Of a DNA stretch of 14,947 nt, positions 1 to 7,739 are shown in pieces. The translations under genes were made by a program, and so were the position numbers. This DNA comes from Marinosulfonomonas sp. GTDB taxonomy: Bacteria > Pseudomonadota > Alphaproteobacteria > Rhodobacterales > Rhodobacteraceae. Position 1 is the stretch's first letter; every line of letters starts with the position of its first letter. The notes beneath the pieces are model-generated. The model did not search any database, was not told where the DNA came from, and saw nothing but the letters and a program-made list of their open reading frames with translations. The stretch is from contig JALSJL010000301.1 in assembly GCA_026989405.1 (NCBI GenBank), forward strand, positions 1-14,947. The letters are read 5' to 3'.

Positions 1-2022
1 GACATCGCCGCGCGTCGCACCGAGCTGGAAAGCCAGCTTGCAGAACTTGAAGCCCCGGTTCGGCGCGCCGAAGAGGCCTTCAGCCGTGCCGATGGCCTGA
101 TCGGCGAGATCGACACGCTGATCCGCGAACGCCAGGCTGCCCGGTTTTTCGAATTGACACCATCCCCGGCCAACCCGGTTTTGTGGCCCCAGGCGTTCAG
201 CGAAGTGGCCGACATGCTGTTGACGCTGCGCTCCGAAATGAAATCGGCCTGGTCTTCGGCGGCCGGGCAACTGACCCTGCGCGAAAACCTTCCGATCATC
301 GCAATCTTCCTTGTTGCTGCGGTGCTGCTGCTGTGGCGCGGACAAAACTGGGTCGAGCGCATTGCCCGCCGCCTGAAGGGCGTGGGCCCGGCCGCGGCAC
401 TGCGCGACTTTGTCGTGTCACTGGGTCAGGTTGTCCTGCCCATTGCCGGCGTCCTGGCGCTGGTCAAGGCATTGGCGGGCACGGGGCTGCTTGGGTTTCG
501 TGGCGAGAATGTCGTCGAAGGGCTCGTGTCCGCCTTTATCGGCATGTTCATCGCCCGTTGGCTTGCGCTGCGGCTGTCGCAGCAAACGGGCAGCGGCATA
601 CTGAAGCTTGCGCCTGACGACGCGGCGAGGTTCCGGCGCCAGGCCGGCGCGCTCGGCTTTCTCTGGGGCGCGCACCAGCTTGTGGACAGCATCGTGCGGT
701 TCGGGGATTTCTCGGAAGCGGCGCGCATCGTTCTGGTGTTTCCGCTGGTGGTTCTGGCGGGTTTCCTGCTGGCGCGCGTGGGGCGGACATTGCGCCGGAG
801 CGTGGCGTCCGATCCGGTCGATACGGACACTGACCGGACGTTTCGCGCCAGCGTCGTCGACATGCTTGGCCGCGCGTTGATGGTCGTCGGCCTGGTCGGG
901 CCGGTCGCCTCACTTGCCGGCTACACCACGGCCGGGCCGGGTATTGTGTTTCCCACGGTGTTGTCGCTGGGATTGCTGGCCTTTCTGACCATCGTCTCCG
1001 GGGTGCTTCGCGACCTCTTTGCCGTTGTTTTGGGCGTAGGGGAGGACCGCGCGGGGGAAGCCCTGACCCCGGTGCTTCTCAGTCTTGTCCTGTGGATTGC
1101 CTCGCTGCCGCTGTTTGCGCTGATCTGGGGGGCGCGGGTGTCTGACCTGACCGAGGCCTGGACCAGCTTCATGGAAGGCTTCCAGATTGGCGATACCCGC
1201 ATTTCCCCGACCAACTTTCTGACCTTTGCCGTGGTCTTTGCCATCGGCTACATGATCACCCGTGTCTTGCAATCGGCGCTGCGATCCTCGATCCTCCCGA
1301 AAACCGGGATTGATCCGGGGGGCCAGTCGGCCATCGTGTCGGGTGTGGGATATGTCGGGGTATTCCTGGCCGCCGTTGCTGCAATCACCGCAGCCGGCAT
1401 CGATCTTTCGTCCCTGGCCATCGTCGCCGGCGCCCTGTCGGTCGGTATCGGTTTCGGCCTGCAGAACATCGTGTCCAATTTCGTGTCGGGGATCATCCTG
1501 CTTATCGAACGCCCGATTGCCGAAGGCGACTGGATCGAGGTTGGCGACCAGATGGGCACGGTGCGCGAGATTTCCGTGCGCTCGACGCGGATCGAAACCT
1601 TTGACCGCTATGACGTGATCATCCCGAACGCCGATCTGGTGTCGGGAACGGTGATCAACTACACGCACACCAACCTCGTGGGACGCGCTGTCATCAAGGT
1701 GGGTGTCGCCTATGGCAGCGACACGAAACGGGTTTCGGACATCTTGCAGGAAATTGCGGCGGCGCATCCGATGGTGCTGCTGAACCCGGCGCCGGCGGCC
1801 CATTTCGTCGGCTTCGGTGCCGACAGCCTGGATTTCGAGGTGCGCGCCCTTCTGCGGGACGTGAATTTCATCCTGACGGTGAAAAGCGACATACACCACG
1901 AGATCGCCCGCCGGTTTGCCGAAGAAAATATCGAAATTCCCTTTGCACAGCGCGACATCTGGTTTCGCAACCCGGACGCCCTGCGGGGCGGACCGGACAC
2001 CGGGGGCAAGTCAGATGAGTAA
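1..2022 (+). CDS. Mechanosensitive ion channel, MscS family with DUF3772 region (5' partial)
   Basis: Inner-membrane tension-gated channel that would release solutes on hypo-osmotic shock. The frame is open from base 1, so the gene begins upstream of the window; the TTG at 154 is an internal leucine. The 673 visible residues begin with a charged helical stretch (about 1-50) that looks like the end of a periplasmic DUF3772 region. A series of hydrophobic segments follows (about 90-460). Next comes the MscS pore helix with its Gly/Ala pattern (GALSVGIGFGLQNIVSNF, about 477-494) and the family motif LIERPIAEGDWIEV. The C-terminal beta and alpha/beta domains end near the FAQRDIWF motif. Larger members of this type are about 800 residues, so the N-terminus and signal peptide are probably missing (family knowledge). 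The stop is TAA. The family call is firm; the exact paralogue is not determined. Confidence 0.93.
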   Translation, partial: DIAARRTELESQLAELEAPVRRAEEAFSRADGLIGEIDTLIRERQAARFFELTPSPANPVLWPQAFSEVADMLLTLRSEMKSAWSSAAGQLTLRENLPIIAIFLVAAVLLLWRGQNWVERIARRLKGVGPAAALRDFVVSLGQVVLPIAGVLALVKALAGTGLLGFRGENVVEGLVSAFIGMFIARWLALRLSQQTGSGILKLAPDDAARFRRQAGALGFLWGAHQLVDSIVRFGDFSEAARIVLVFPLVVLAGFLLARVGRTLRRSVASDPVDTDTDRTFRASVVDMLGRALMVVGLVGPVASLAGYTTAGPGIVFPTVLSLGLLAFLTIVSGVLRDLFAVVLGVGEDRAGEALTPVLLSLVLWIASLPLFALIWGARVSDLTEAWTSFMEGFQIGDTRISPTNFLTFAVVFAIGYMITRVLQSALRSSILPKTGIDPGGQSAIVSGVGYVGVFLAAVAAITAAGIDLSSLAIVAGALSVGIGFGLQNIVSNFVSGIILLIERPIAEGDWIEVGDQMGTVREISVRSTRIETFDRYDVIIPNADLVSGTVINYTHTNLVGRAVIKVGVAYGSDTKRVSDILQEIAAAHPMVLLNPAPAAHFVGFGADSLDFEVRALLRDVNFILTVKSDIHHEIARRFAEENIEIPFAQRDIWFRNPDALRGGPDTGGKSDE

Positions 2023-2157
2023 AGCGGTTTTCAGGCGCCTGTCGCTGCGCCGGAGCTTTCCCGAGCCGCCGGCAAATTGCAACCTGCACAGTGGGGCCGA
2101 TGCCGCCGGCGCGACCATGCCCTTTCGAGATGACAGCCGGTAGCACATGAAAGGCGC

Positions 2158-2754
2158 ATGACAATGAAATTTCTGTTGACCAATCGCACGCTGACCATGG
2201 TTCTGCTGCTTGTCACGATCGTGGTCAGCTACCTTGGTTTTCGGTTCTTTTACGACGTCAGCGACAGTTTTCCGTTTTCACAAGAGCTGATCCTTGTCTT
2301 CATCGGCGCTGTGGCGACCGTTCTGATCACGGCCCTGCTGCTCAATCAGCAAACCGAGCTCGAGCTGCGAAAGGAAGGGCAGGTGCTGCTGCTCGACCAG
2401 AAAGGCAACACGTACACGGCCCTGATCGAACACATCGGCGAGATTGTCGAAAAGGGCAAGATGACGGCGCAGCAGCTGGCCGAGCTGCGCGTGCTCAATC
2501 ACAAGCTCGCAATGATCGGCGGGGCCGGGGTGATCCGGCAATTCAATCAGGTTCTCGACCAGTTGGACGCCGCCGTTCGGGATCAGAAGATCGCCGAAGC
2601 CGAAAAGGACCGGATCATGCGCGAAGTGGCCGTGCTGACCTACCACATGCGACGCGACCTTTTGGGGCGCATTGCCGGGGATGCCGACGGAAATCTGCTT
2701 GAAGACATCATCGCAAACAATGCCGACCTTGAAAGTGACGGGGCCGAAAACTGA
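2158..2754 (+). CDS. Small membrane protein with two TM segments and a helical cytoplasmic tail
   Basis: A 198-residue protein I cannot assign to a named family. Two hydrophobic segments are clear: about residues 12-31 (rich in L, V, I) and about 43-62. They are separated by a short polar loop with DVSDSFPFS. The rest (about 65-198) is charged, rich in Glu, Lys and Gln, and likely helical or partly coiled, ending in an acidic tail. This suggests a membrane anchor with a cytoplasmic helical domain. The start at 2158 (ATGACAATG) follows a weak AAGG-type site; ATG at 2164 is an alternative. It lies 135 nt downstream of the MscS-like gene on the same strand and could be co-transcribed with it. 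The stop codon sits inside a hairpin shared with the convergent neighbour. Base composition matches the backbone. Confidence 0.8.
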   Translation: MTMKFLLTNRTLTMVLLLVTIVVSYLGFRFFYDVSDSFPFSQELILVFIGAVATVLITALLLNQQTELELRKEGQVLLLDQKGNTYTALIEHIGEIVEKGKMTAQQLAELRVLNHKLAMIGGAGVIRQFNQVLDQLDAAVRDQKIAEAEKDRIMREVAVLTYHMRRDLLGRIAGDADGNLLEDIIANNADLESDGAEN

Positions 2755-2764
2755 TCCGGCCCCG
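2739..2764. terminator. Hairpin between convergent genes, possible bidirectional terminator
   Basis: CGGGGCCG (2739-2746) pairs perfectly with CGGCCCCG (2757-2764) around a 10-nt loop. The loop contains the TGA stop of the membrane-protein gene (2752-2754). No T-run follows on either strand, so it is not a textbook intrinsic terminator. Its place between two convergent genes 30 nt apart suggests a shared 3' end or RNA-stability element. Confidence 0.45.
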
Positions 2765-2784
2765 AAACGTGATCATCCTTGCGC

Positions 2785-3402
2785 TCAAGCAGCGGTGATC
2801 GGCTGTTTGCGCAGCAAGAGGCCCAGCCAGATTTCCAGAATGCCATGAAGCAGGGCGTAAAAGCCGATCAGCCAGCCCAGGGTCACGATGCTGGCGGCCG
2901 GGTTACTGAACAGGATGACCGGAATCGCGATGCCCAGGGCCAGGCTGACAAGGCCGGACAGTCCCAACAACCATTCCCCCTCGATTTCCTTGCGCAGGCG
3001 GATTGCGGCAATCAGTTCGAACAGGCCGGTCGTGATCGACCAGATAGAGATCATCGCCCAGACGAATGCAGTCATGGAAATGACCGAGATCCCCGGCAGC
3101 ACCAGAACGATGATCCCCGTGAACACCCCGAGAACGCCGCGGAGCAACAGCGGCCAGAAATTATCGGATGCGGTGCCGCGCTGGCGGATTGCGGCGACCA
3201 CGGACAGCAAGCCGTCGGCCAAGGCAAAGGCGCCGAACAGCATGGTCATGGCGAATACGGCCCCGACCGGCATGCGAAACGCCAGCAGGCCGAAAATGAC
3301 GGTGACTATGCCGCTGAAGACAATCCACCCCCATCTGGGTTTCAGAATTGCGACGACTGTGGTGCTGTCAGGCACCGGAGTCTGTGTGGTTGTAGTACTC
3401 AT
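2785..3402 (-). CDS. HdeD family acid-resistance / DUF308 membrane protein
   Basis: A 205-residue integral membrane protein with about six hydrophobic segments arranged as repeated helical hairpins, as in DUF308/HdeD proteins. In enterobacteria HdeD contributes to acid resistance at high cell density; its molecular activity is not settled, and the same role here is inference. Short basic or polar loops such as RQRGTASDN and RLRKEIEGEW separate the hairpins. The N-terminus is Thr-rich (MSTTTTQT) and precedes the first helix at about residue 24. Start support: on the minus strand AAAGGAC lies about 8 nt before the ATG at 3402. It is convergent with the two-TM gene and divergent from the tRNA gene. 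The family assignment is good; I give no gene symbol because HdeD paralogues are common. Confidence 0.87.
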   Translation of the reverse strand: MSTTTTQTPVPDSTTVVAILKPRWGWIVFSGIVTVIFGLLAFRMPVGAVFAMTMLFGAFALADGLLSVVAAIRQRGTASDNFWPLLLRGVLGVFTGIIVLVLPGISVISMTAFVWAMISIWSITTGLFELIAAIRLRKEIEGEWLLGLSGLVSLALGIAIPVILFSNPAASIVTLGWLIGFYALLHGILEIWLGLLLRKQPITAA

Positions 3403-3667
3403 TTTTCATTGTCCTTTTGAAATTGAAAATGGCCGCCATCCACGACGGCTGTCTTGGCCCGGCGTTACGTAGGGTGAAGTGGCTTGGCGTCAAGATTGTG
3501 TGAGAAGAAATAACAGTGGCGCACAGACACTATTGCCGATAGCCGACCTGGAAACAATACCGCCTGGATGTACATGGGGCGAAGCCGGCGGCGGCGCTTG
3601 ATCTGCAATATTTCGATGGCGAGTCTCTTGCATATCGATATAAAATCAAGCTAGGAAGCCCGCGCAC

Positions 3668-3757
3668 GGAGAGGTGGCCGAGTGGTCGAAGGCGCACGCC
3701 TGGAAAGTGTGTAGGCGGGAAACCGTCTCCAGGGTTCGAATCCCTGTCTCTCCGCCA
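3668..3757 (+). tRNA. tRNA-Ser (anticodon GGA)
   Basis: A complete class II tRNA of 90 nt including the encoded CCA. The acceptor stem GGAGAGG (3668-3674) pairs with TCTCTCC (3747-3753), the discriminator is G3754, and CCA is 3755-3757. The anticodon stem is CACGC/GTGTG (3695-3699 / 3707-3711), with loop CTGGAAA and anticodon GGA at 3702-3704. The T arm contains GGTTCGAATCC. The long variable arm is typical of tRNA-Ser. It reads UCC and UCU serine codons. A TATAAA-like -10 at 3639-3644 is possible, but I see no convincing -35. tRNA-Ser 3' ends are frequent integration sites, yet no repeat of this 3' end was seen elsewhere in the window. Confidence 0.98.
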
Positions 3758-3781
3758 CAAACAATTCGCGAACCCAAGACG

Positions 3782-3810
3782 AGGCCCCAGCGCGGGCCTT
3801 TTTTCTTTTT
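3782..3810 (+). terminator. Intrinsic terminator of tRNA-Ser
   Basis: AGGCCC (3782-3787) and GGGCCT (3794-3799) form a GC-rich stem with a 6-nt loop. T-rich sequence follows immediately (TTTTTT, C, TTTTT to 3810). It lies 25 nt after the tRNA CCA end and is a canonical Rho-independent terminator. Confidence 0.9.
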
Positions 3811-4136
3811 GTTTCAAAGGGGTTTAGCGATGCCATCCGACTTTCGGAGACTGGCCGTTCGCTCGGAATTGGTCTCTGAACGCCCGGCGTCTCTTTCCAC
3901 CCGCCCTTCCACCAAATCGAGACGCATTCAAAAATAGGCGTATTTTCAGTTAGTTGTCGAGAATGGATTGCGCCGGGGTTGAAGCAGGTGCGATCACTGT
4001 CGAAGCGAACGGAGACACCCGAAGGCGGCGTGGTTCTGCGGGGTGGTGCGAACGCTTGGAAGAAACCTTTGATTGAGTGCCAAACTCGGGACTCGCCGGA
4101 AGCGATACAGTGGAAGCTCACGAGTTTAGGTGTGAA
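3811..4136. other. 326-nt region without a supported gene
   Basis: No convincing coding sequence, RNA gene or repeat was found. Open frames here run antisense through the tRNA or have no family-like sequence. This is the first stretch after the tRNA terminator and begins the less GC-rich segment, so it is a candidate place for an old island junction. No duplicated att-like sequence could be identified. Confidence 0.4.
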
Positions 4137-4994
4137 CTACGAACCTAAGTCCTTACCGAGTTCTTGCGCAACCACGAGCCTCCGACGCGGATCCGTTTCT
4201 TCGGCATTCCCTTGGATCCATGCGAGAATGTGCTGCGCGTCCTCTGCGGAAAGCATTGCATCACGAGAAACGCGGAAGCTAGCCATGCGTTCGAGATCGC
4301 GCGGTCCCAGCATTGAGTTGTCTAGATACGTTCGGACTGAGAAAACCGGCATTGGGTCCGGAAAGTATGACTTGGAAGCGGCATTTACGCGAAGGGTGCG
4401 CAGGACCAGCGCCCCATCACCGTGCGGGATCAGCATGTCGTAAGTCACTCCATCCTTCAGTTTGGACAGATTGTGTTCGATGCCTGATGACAGAATGGAA
4501 CGCAAGGACCGCGCTTTTTGTAGGATCTCGATAGCGTCGGTTTTTATCGTTTCCGGGGTCGAAGCCCCACGCTCCAATAATCTGGAAATGGTATGGTGAG
4601 AGATGTTGGCCGCGATATTGATATTTGCGCTGACTTCCTGAGCCCACGCAAAAAACAAAAGGTCGGCTAGAATGACCGATCGTTCTGAAAAAGCCTTCTC
4701 CTCGCCGCTGGTCATGGCGAAGACCTCTGTTTCACGGGCTGATGCCAATCTGACAGCGAAAACGGCCTTCATGACTTTGTCCCACTGGGCCAAATGGACA
4801 GGGCCAAACGCGGGTCGCACGTGTTTGGAGATGCGCTCGATCACGCGTCCCGGCTTTTTCGATGGCACAGAGTTGCGGAAAGCGGACACCGCGGCTGAGC
4901 TGCGTGGCGAGTTCAACCAGTCAGTTACCACGCTGAGGTCTGGACGATCCGCAATGAACTTCGTAGCGTGCCCATCAGCAAGTTTTTTGTACAT
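4137..4994 (-). CDS. Hypothetical protein, unrecognised, in AT-richer island
   Basis: I do not recognise a family. From the preferred ATG at 4994 it has 285 residues; a TTG at 5090 would add 32 residues including a hydrophobic stretch. The ATG is preferred because GGAG lies 8 nt upstream and a promoter-like pair lies between the two candidates. The protein is soluble-looking and mostly helical. Features seen are a short hydrophobic stretch (ILADLLFFAWA), a motif resembling a turn between helices (NISHHTISRLLERG), and a segment rich in beta-forming residues (DMLIPHGDGALVLRTLRV). No catalytic motif is evident. It is the only gene here with an intact frame ending in TAG. It is divergent from the NERD-helicase gene and shares its lower GC content, which suggests joint acquisition. 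A regulator or partner of that gene is possible but unproven. Confidence 0.65.
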   Translation of the reverse strand: MYKKLADGHATKFIADRPDLSVVTDWLNSPRSSAAVSAFRNSVPSKKPGRVIERISKHVRPAFGPVHLAQWDKVMKAVFAVRLASARETEVFAMTSGEEKAFSERSVILADLLFFAWAQEVSANINIAANISHHTISRLLERGASTPETIKTDAIEILQKARSLRSILSSGIEHNLSKLKDGVTYDMLIPHGDGALVLRTLRVNAASKSYFPDPMPVFSVRTYLDNSMLGPRDLERMASFRVSRDAMLSAEDAQHILAWIQGNAEETDPRRRLVVAQELGKDLGS

Positions 4995-5027
4995 GTCCTG
5001 CGCTCCAGGCCGCCAAATAATTGTCAC

Positions 5028-5057
5028 AGTATCAACAAGATGAAAGGCCAAAGTCCA
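5028..5057 (-). promoter_or_regulatory. Possible promoter of the unrecognised minus-strand gene
   Basis: On the minus strand TGGACT (5057-5052) and GATACT (5033-5028) are separated by 18 nt, each matching the sigma-70 consensus at 4 of 6 bases. Transcription from here would give a short leader containing GGAG before the ATG at 4994 and would exclude the TTG at 5090. Confidence 0.3.
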
Positions 5058-5287
5058 GACTGAGGTGAACTTGGGAGTGTCGTAAGGCAAACCGCTGATT
5101 AAAGGAGCTTTGGATTAACCTATGCGTAGACCCTTGGACTCGGGCAAGACGCTCGTCGATAACAATGCGGGCCGATGTAGCTTTACCAAGTATGGCGGCG
5201 ACCGTAGTTTTTTAACCATGATCTTTGTGCGCGTCCGCGTGTTTTTGGCACCCGCTGGGGTTGCGGGATAAGGCTCGGAAACTGCAT

Positions 5288-7318
5288 ATGAACAATCTAA
5301 CTCAGCGGCTTATCGAACCTCCTTTAGAGGAGCTTTCGAAATTACGACAAGAATTGACGCCAGGCGAAAGGCAGGTTTTTGAATTCTTCAACAAGAATCT
5401 TGACCCCAAATGGGAGATATACGTCCAACCTCATCTCAATGGCCTGCGTCCCGACTTTGTCTTGATGCATCCCAATATCGGGATTGCGGTATTCGAGATT
5501 AAGGACTGGAACCTTGATGCGGTGGAATATTATCCCAAGCGTGTAAATCAGCATCGGGTTGAGCTTTGGGCAAAAAAAGATGGACGTGTATTCTCTCATG
5601 AACGAAGCAATCCTTTTGCTGCAGTAGCTCGATACAAAGAGCGGATATATAACCTATACTGCCCTAGATTGCAGTAGAACGCAGGCTTTGCGGCCATCAC
5701 CGGCGGAGTGATCTTTCCGTTCGCAGACGGTAATCGCGTACGCGCTTTACAGAAAGAATTTCTTGGTGACAGCGAAGCTAAGTCGGCGGATCGATATTTG
5801 CCGGTGAGTGGACGCCAAGAATTGATGAGCGGCAACCTGGGGATAATCTTTCCCGACGCAACGTTATCGCACTCTGGAATTATGCGCCCTGCACTTGCCG
5901 ATGATTTGCGAGGATGGCTGGTAGAACCTGATTTTGCAAAAGAGCAGAGAAAGGCCCTGACGCTCGACAGTCGCCAGCGCGAGCTTGCAGACTCGCGGAC
6001 TAAGTCCGGGTATCGAAGGATCAAAGGTCCTGCCGGGTCGGGGAAGTCGCTTGTACTGGCGGCGAGGGCATCTCGTCTGATATCAGAGAACAAGTCTGTT
6101 CTAATAGTCACGTTTAACATCACGCTCTGGCACTACCTACGCGATCTTGTTGTGAGAGGTGCGGCATCGCGTGGACGGATACAGAACGTTGTTTTTGCCC
6201 ACTTTCACGATTGGTGTAAGGACGTATGTCTCGAAGCCGAAATGGGAGAGGCATATGATGAGTTGTTCAAGCCGGTCTGGCCTATCAATTCCGAGATAGA
6301 CAAGGTTCGGGCTAGAAAACTGCCGGCGTCAAAGGAAAGAGAGCTCCTGAAGCCGCTTCTGCGAGAACTGAACAGGGTTCTCACGCCAAACTTGAACGTC
6401 CATGTGCCGACCCTTGCCGCTGAAGCCGCCAAGAGTTCTGGCACCAACAAGTACGATGCAATCCTTGTTGATGAGGGGCAGGACTTTCTCCCGTTGTGGT
6501 GGAGCGCCCTTCGAAACAGCCTAAGATCAAATGGCGAGATGCTGCTGGTAGCGGATGCCACTCAGGACATCTATGGCACTGCCCGAAGCTGGACCGATGA
6601 AGCCATGACGGGTGCCGGCTTCACCGGCGACTGGTCAAGGCTTGAAGTCAGCTATCGGCTCCCGCTCGACGCGCTTGTCGCAGCTAAGGATTTCGCAACA
6701 AAGTTTCTACCAAAGGACATGATCGATCTCCCGGATGGGGCTCAAGGAAACCTAGAGGTCGAGCCCTGCACATTGAGATGGATTCAATGCGAGCCGGAGG
6801 TCTCCGAACGTCAATGTGTCGATGCGACCCTTGCGATGATGCGTGAAACCGGAAAGGCGGGGCTCGCAAACGCGGACATAACTTTCATATGCAATGACAT
6901 AGATTTTGGCCGACGGGTTGTCGATGAGCTAGGCACCTACAGTGGTGTCCGCACGGTCCACACATTTGAGAGAAGCAAACTTGAGCAGACCAGGAAGAAG
7001 ATGGGTTTCTTCATGGGGGATGCGCGGGTCAAGGCAACAACGTTGCATAGCTTCAAAGGATGGGAAGCTCGGCTCTTGGTAGTTCACGTCGGCCATGCTG
7101 TCGGTAGCGATGGTTTGGCTTCCGTTTATGCTGCGTTGACACGTCTCAAACGCAGCCCTGAGGGGAGCTGGTTGACCGTAGTTTGCTCGGCGCCCGAGCT
7201 GGCAGAATATGGACGGACGTGGGCGCATCACACAGACATAACGAAGCCCAGGGCATTGGAAGACAGCCCTCAAATCGGAGCAATGGAAGGTCTGGTCCAG
7301 TTTCGATCGGATCAATAA
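5288..7318 (+). pseudogene. NERD nuclease-domain / UvrD-like SF1 helicase, split by one in-frame amber codon
   Basis: The frame is open from ATG 5288 to TAA 7318 except for one TAG at 5675-5677. Upstream, 129 residues carry a NERD nuclease-related domain with the PD-(D/E)xK-like pattern PDFVLM...VFEIKDW. Beyond the TAG the frame continues NAGFAAITGGVIFPF, which looks like the last strand of the same domain, so the break lies inside a domain. The rest is an SF1 helicase: Walker A GPAGSGKS (6026-6049), Walker B LVDEGQDF (near 6465), motif III ADATQDIY, motif V TTLHSFKGWEARLLV, and motif VI YAALTRLKR. The intact product would be about 676 residues and would process DNA ends or duplexes. NERD-helicase fusions are found in mobile and defence-rich regions (family knowledge). 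Internal restart at GTG 5708 has no good ribosome site. It could be a recent pseudogene, a readthrough gene or a sequence error. Confidence 0.8.
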
Positions 7319-7349
7319 TTCCAGGGTTTGAGGTTCGCTTGGCTGTCAA

Positions 7350-7739
7350 TCAGCGTAAACTGAGTACTTTCGACACCTGCTTCTCCCACGCCTCTCCTGC
7401 CGTAAAACAAAGATCGTAGAGGCTGACCGCTGAAGTCTCCCGCCCGCAGGTCAGCCGCTTCAACACTTCAGGCGCGAGGTAAGCCAGTCGCAACTGGCGG
7501 CTGACATGACGCTCGGCCAACCCAACCGCCTCAGCCAGTTCCTGTATTGTGGCGAACTCGCCCGCATCCATGCGCCGCCGCCAGCCCCAAGCTCGGCCGA
7601 TGGCGCGCAAGACATGCGCATCCTGTGTCTGGTCTTCGCTGGGCTGATAGTTGGCGGGCGGCATGATCTTGGGCCGCCCATTCTTTTTGCGCACCTTTAA
7701 GGGGATCAGGATCCGGATCGTGTCGTTGGGCTTGGTCAT
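7350..7739 (-). CDS. ParB-like helix-turn-helix protein of the recombinase cassette
   Basis: A 129-residue basic protein. Residues about 62-95 (FATIQELAEAVGLAERHVSRQ onward) match the helix-turn-helix of the ParB/Spo0J DNA-binding region, including the following LAPEVLKRL helix. The ParB N-terminal CTP-binding core is absent. The N-terminus is Lys/Arg-rich (LKVRKKNGRPK) and the C-terminus has SAVSLYDLCF. Its ATG overlaps the recombinase TGA in an ATGA tetranucleotide (7736-7739), so translation is probably coupled. Proteins like this follow large serine recombinases of this type in alphaproteobacteria. A role as recombination directionality factor or operon regulator is inference. Its 3' end is 31 nt from the convergent helicase gene, with no terminator visible between them. 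Confidence 0.8.
   Translation of the reverse strand: MTKPNDTIRILIPLKVRKKNGRPKIMPPANYQPSEDQTQDAHVLRAIGRAWGWRRRMDAGEFATIQELAEAVGLAERHVSRQLRLAYLAPEVLKRLTCGRETSAVSLYDLCFTAGEAWEKQVSKVLSLR

Noticed and set aside
2032..2056. GGCGC/GCGCC hairpin after the MscS stop
   Set aside because: Only 5 bp with an 8-nt loop and no T-run; too weak to call a terminator.
2015..2143. 42-residue frame starting in the MscS stop region
   Set aside because: No family-like sequence, no good ribosome site, and composition typical of chance frames.
3668..3757. tRNA-Ser as attachment site of the serine recombinase element
   Set aside because: No repeat of the tRNA 3' end was seen in the window, and tRNA genes are mainly targets of tyrosine integrases, none of which is present here.
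3651..4121. Minus-strand frame that would extend the 4137 gene if its TAG were read through
   Set aside because: It runs antisense through tRNA-Ser and its terminator and has no protein-like conservation, so TAG 4137-4139 is taken as a genuine stop.
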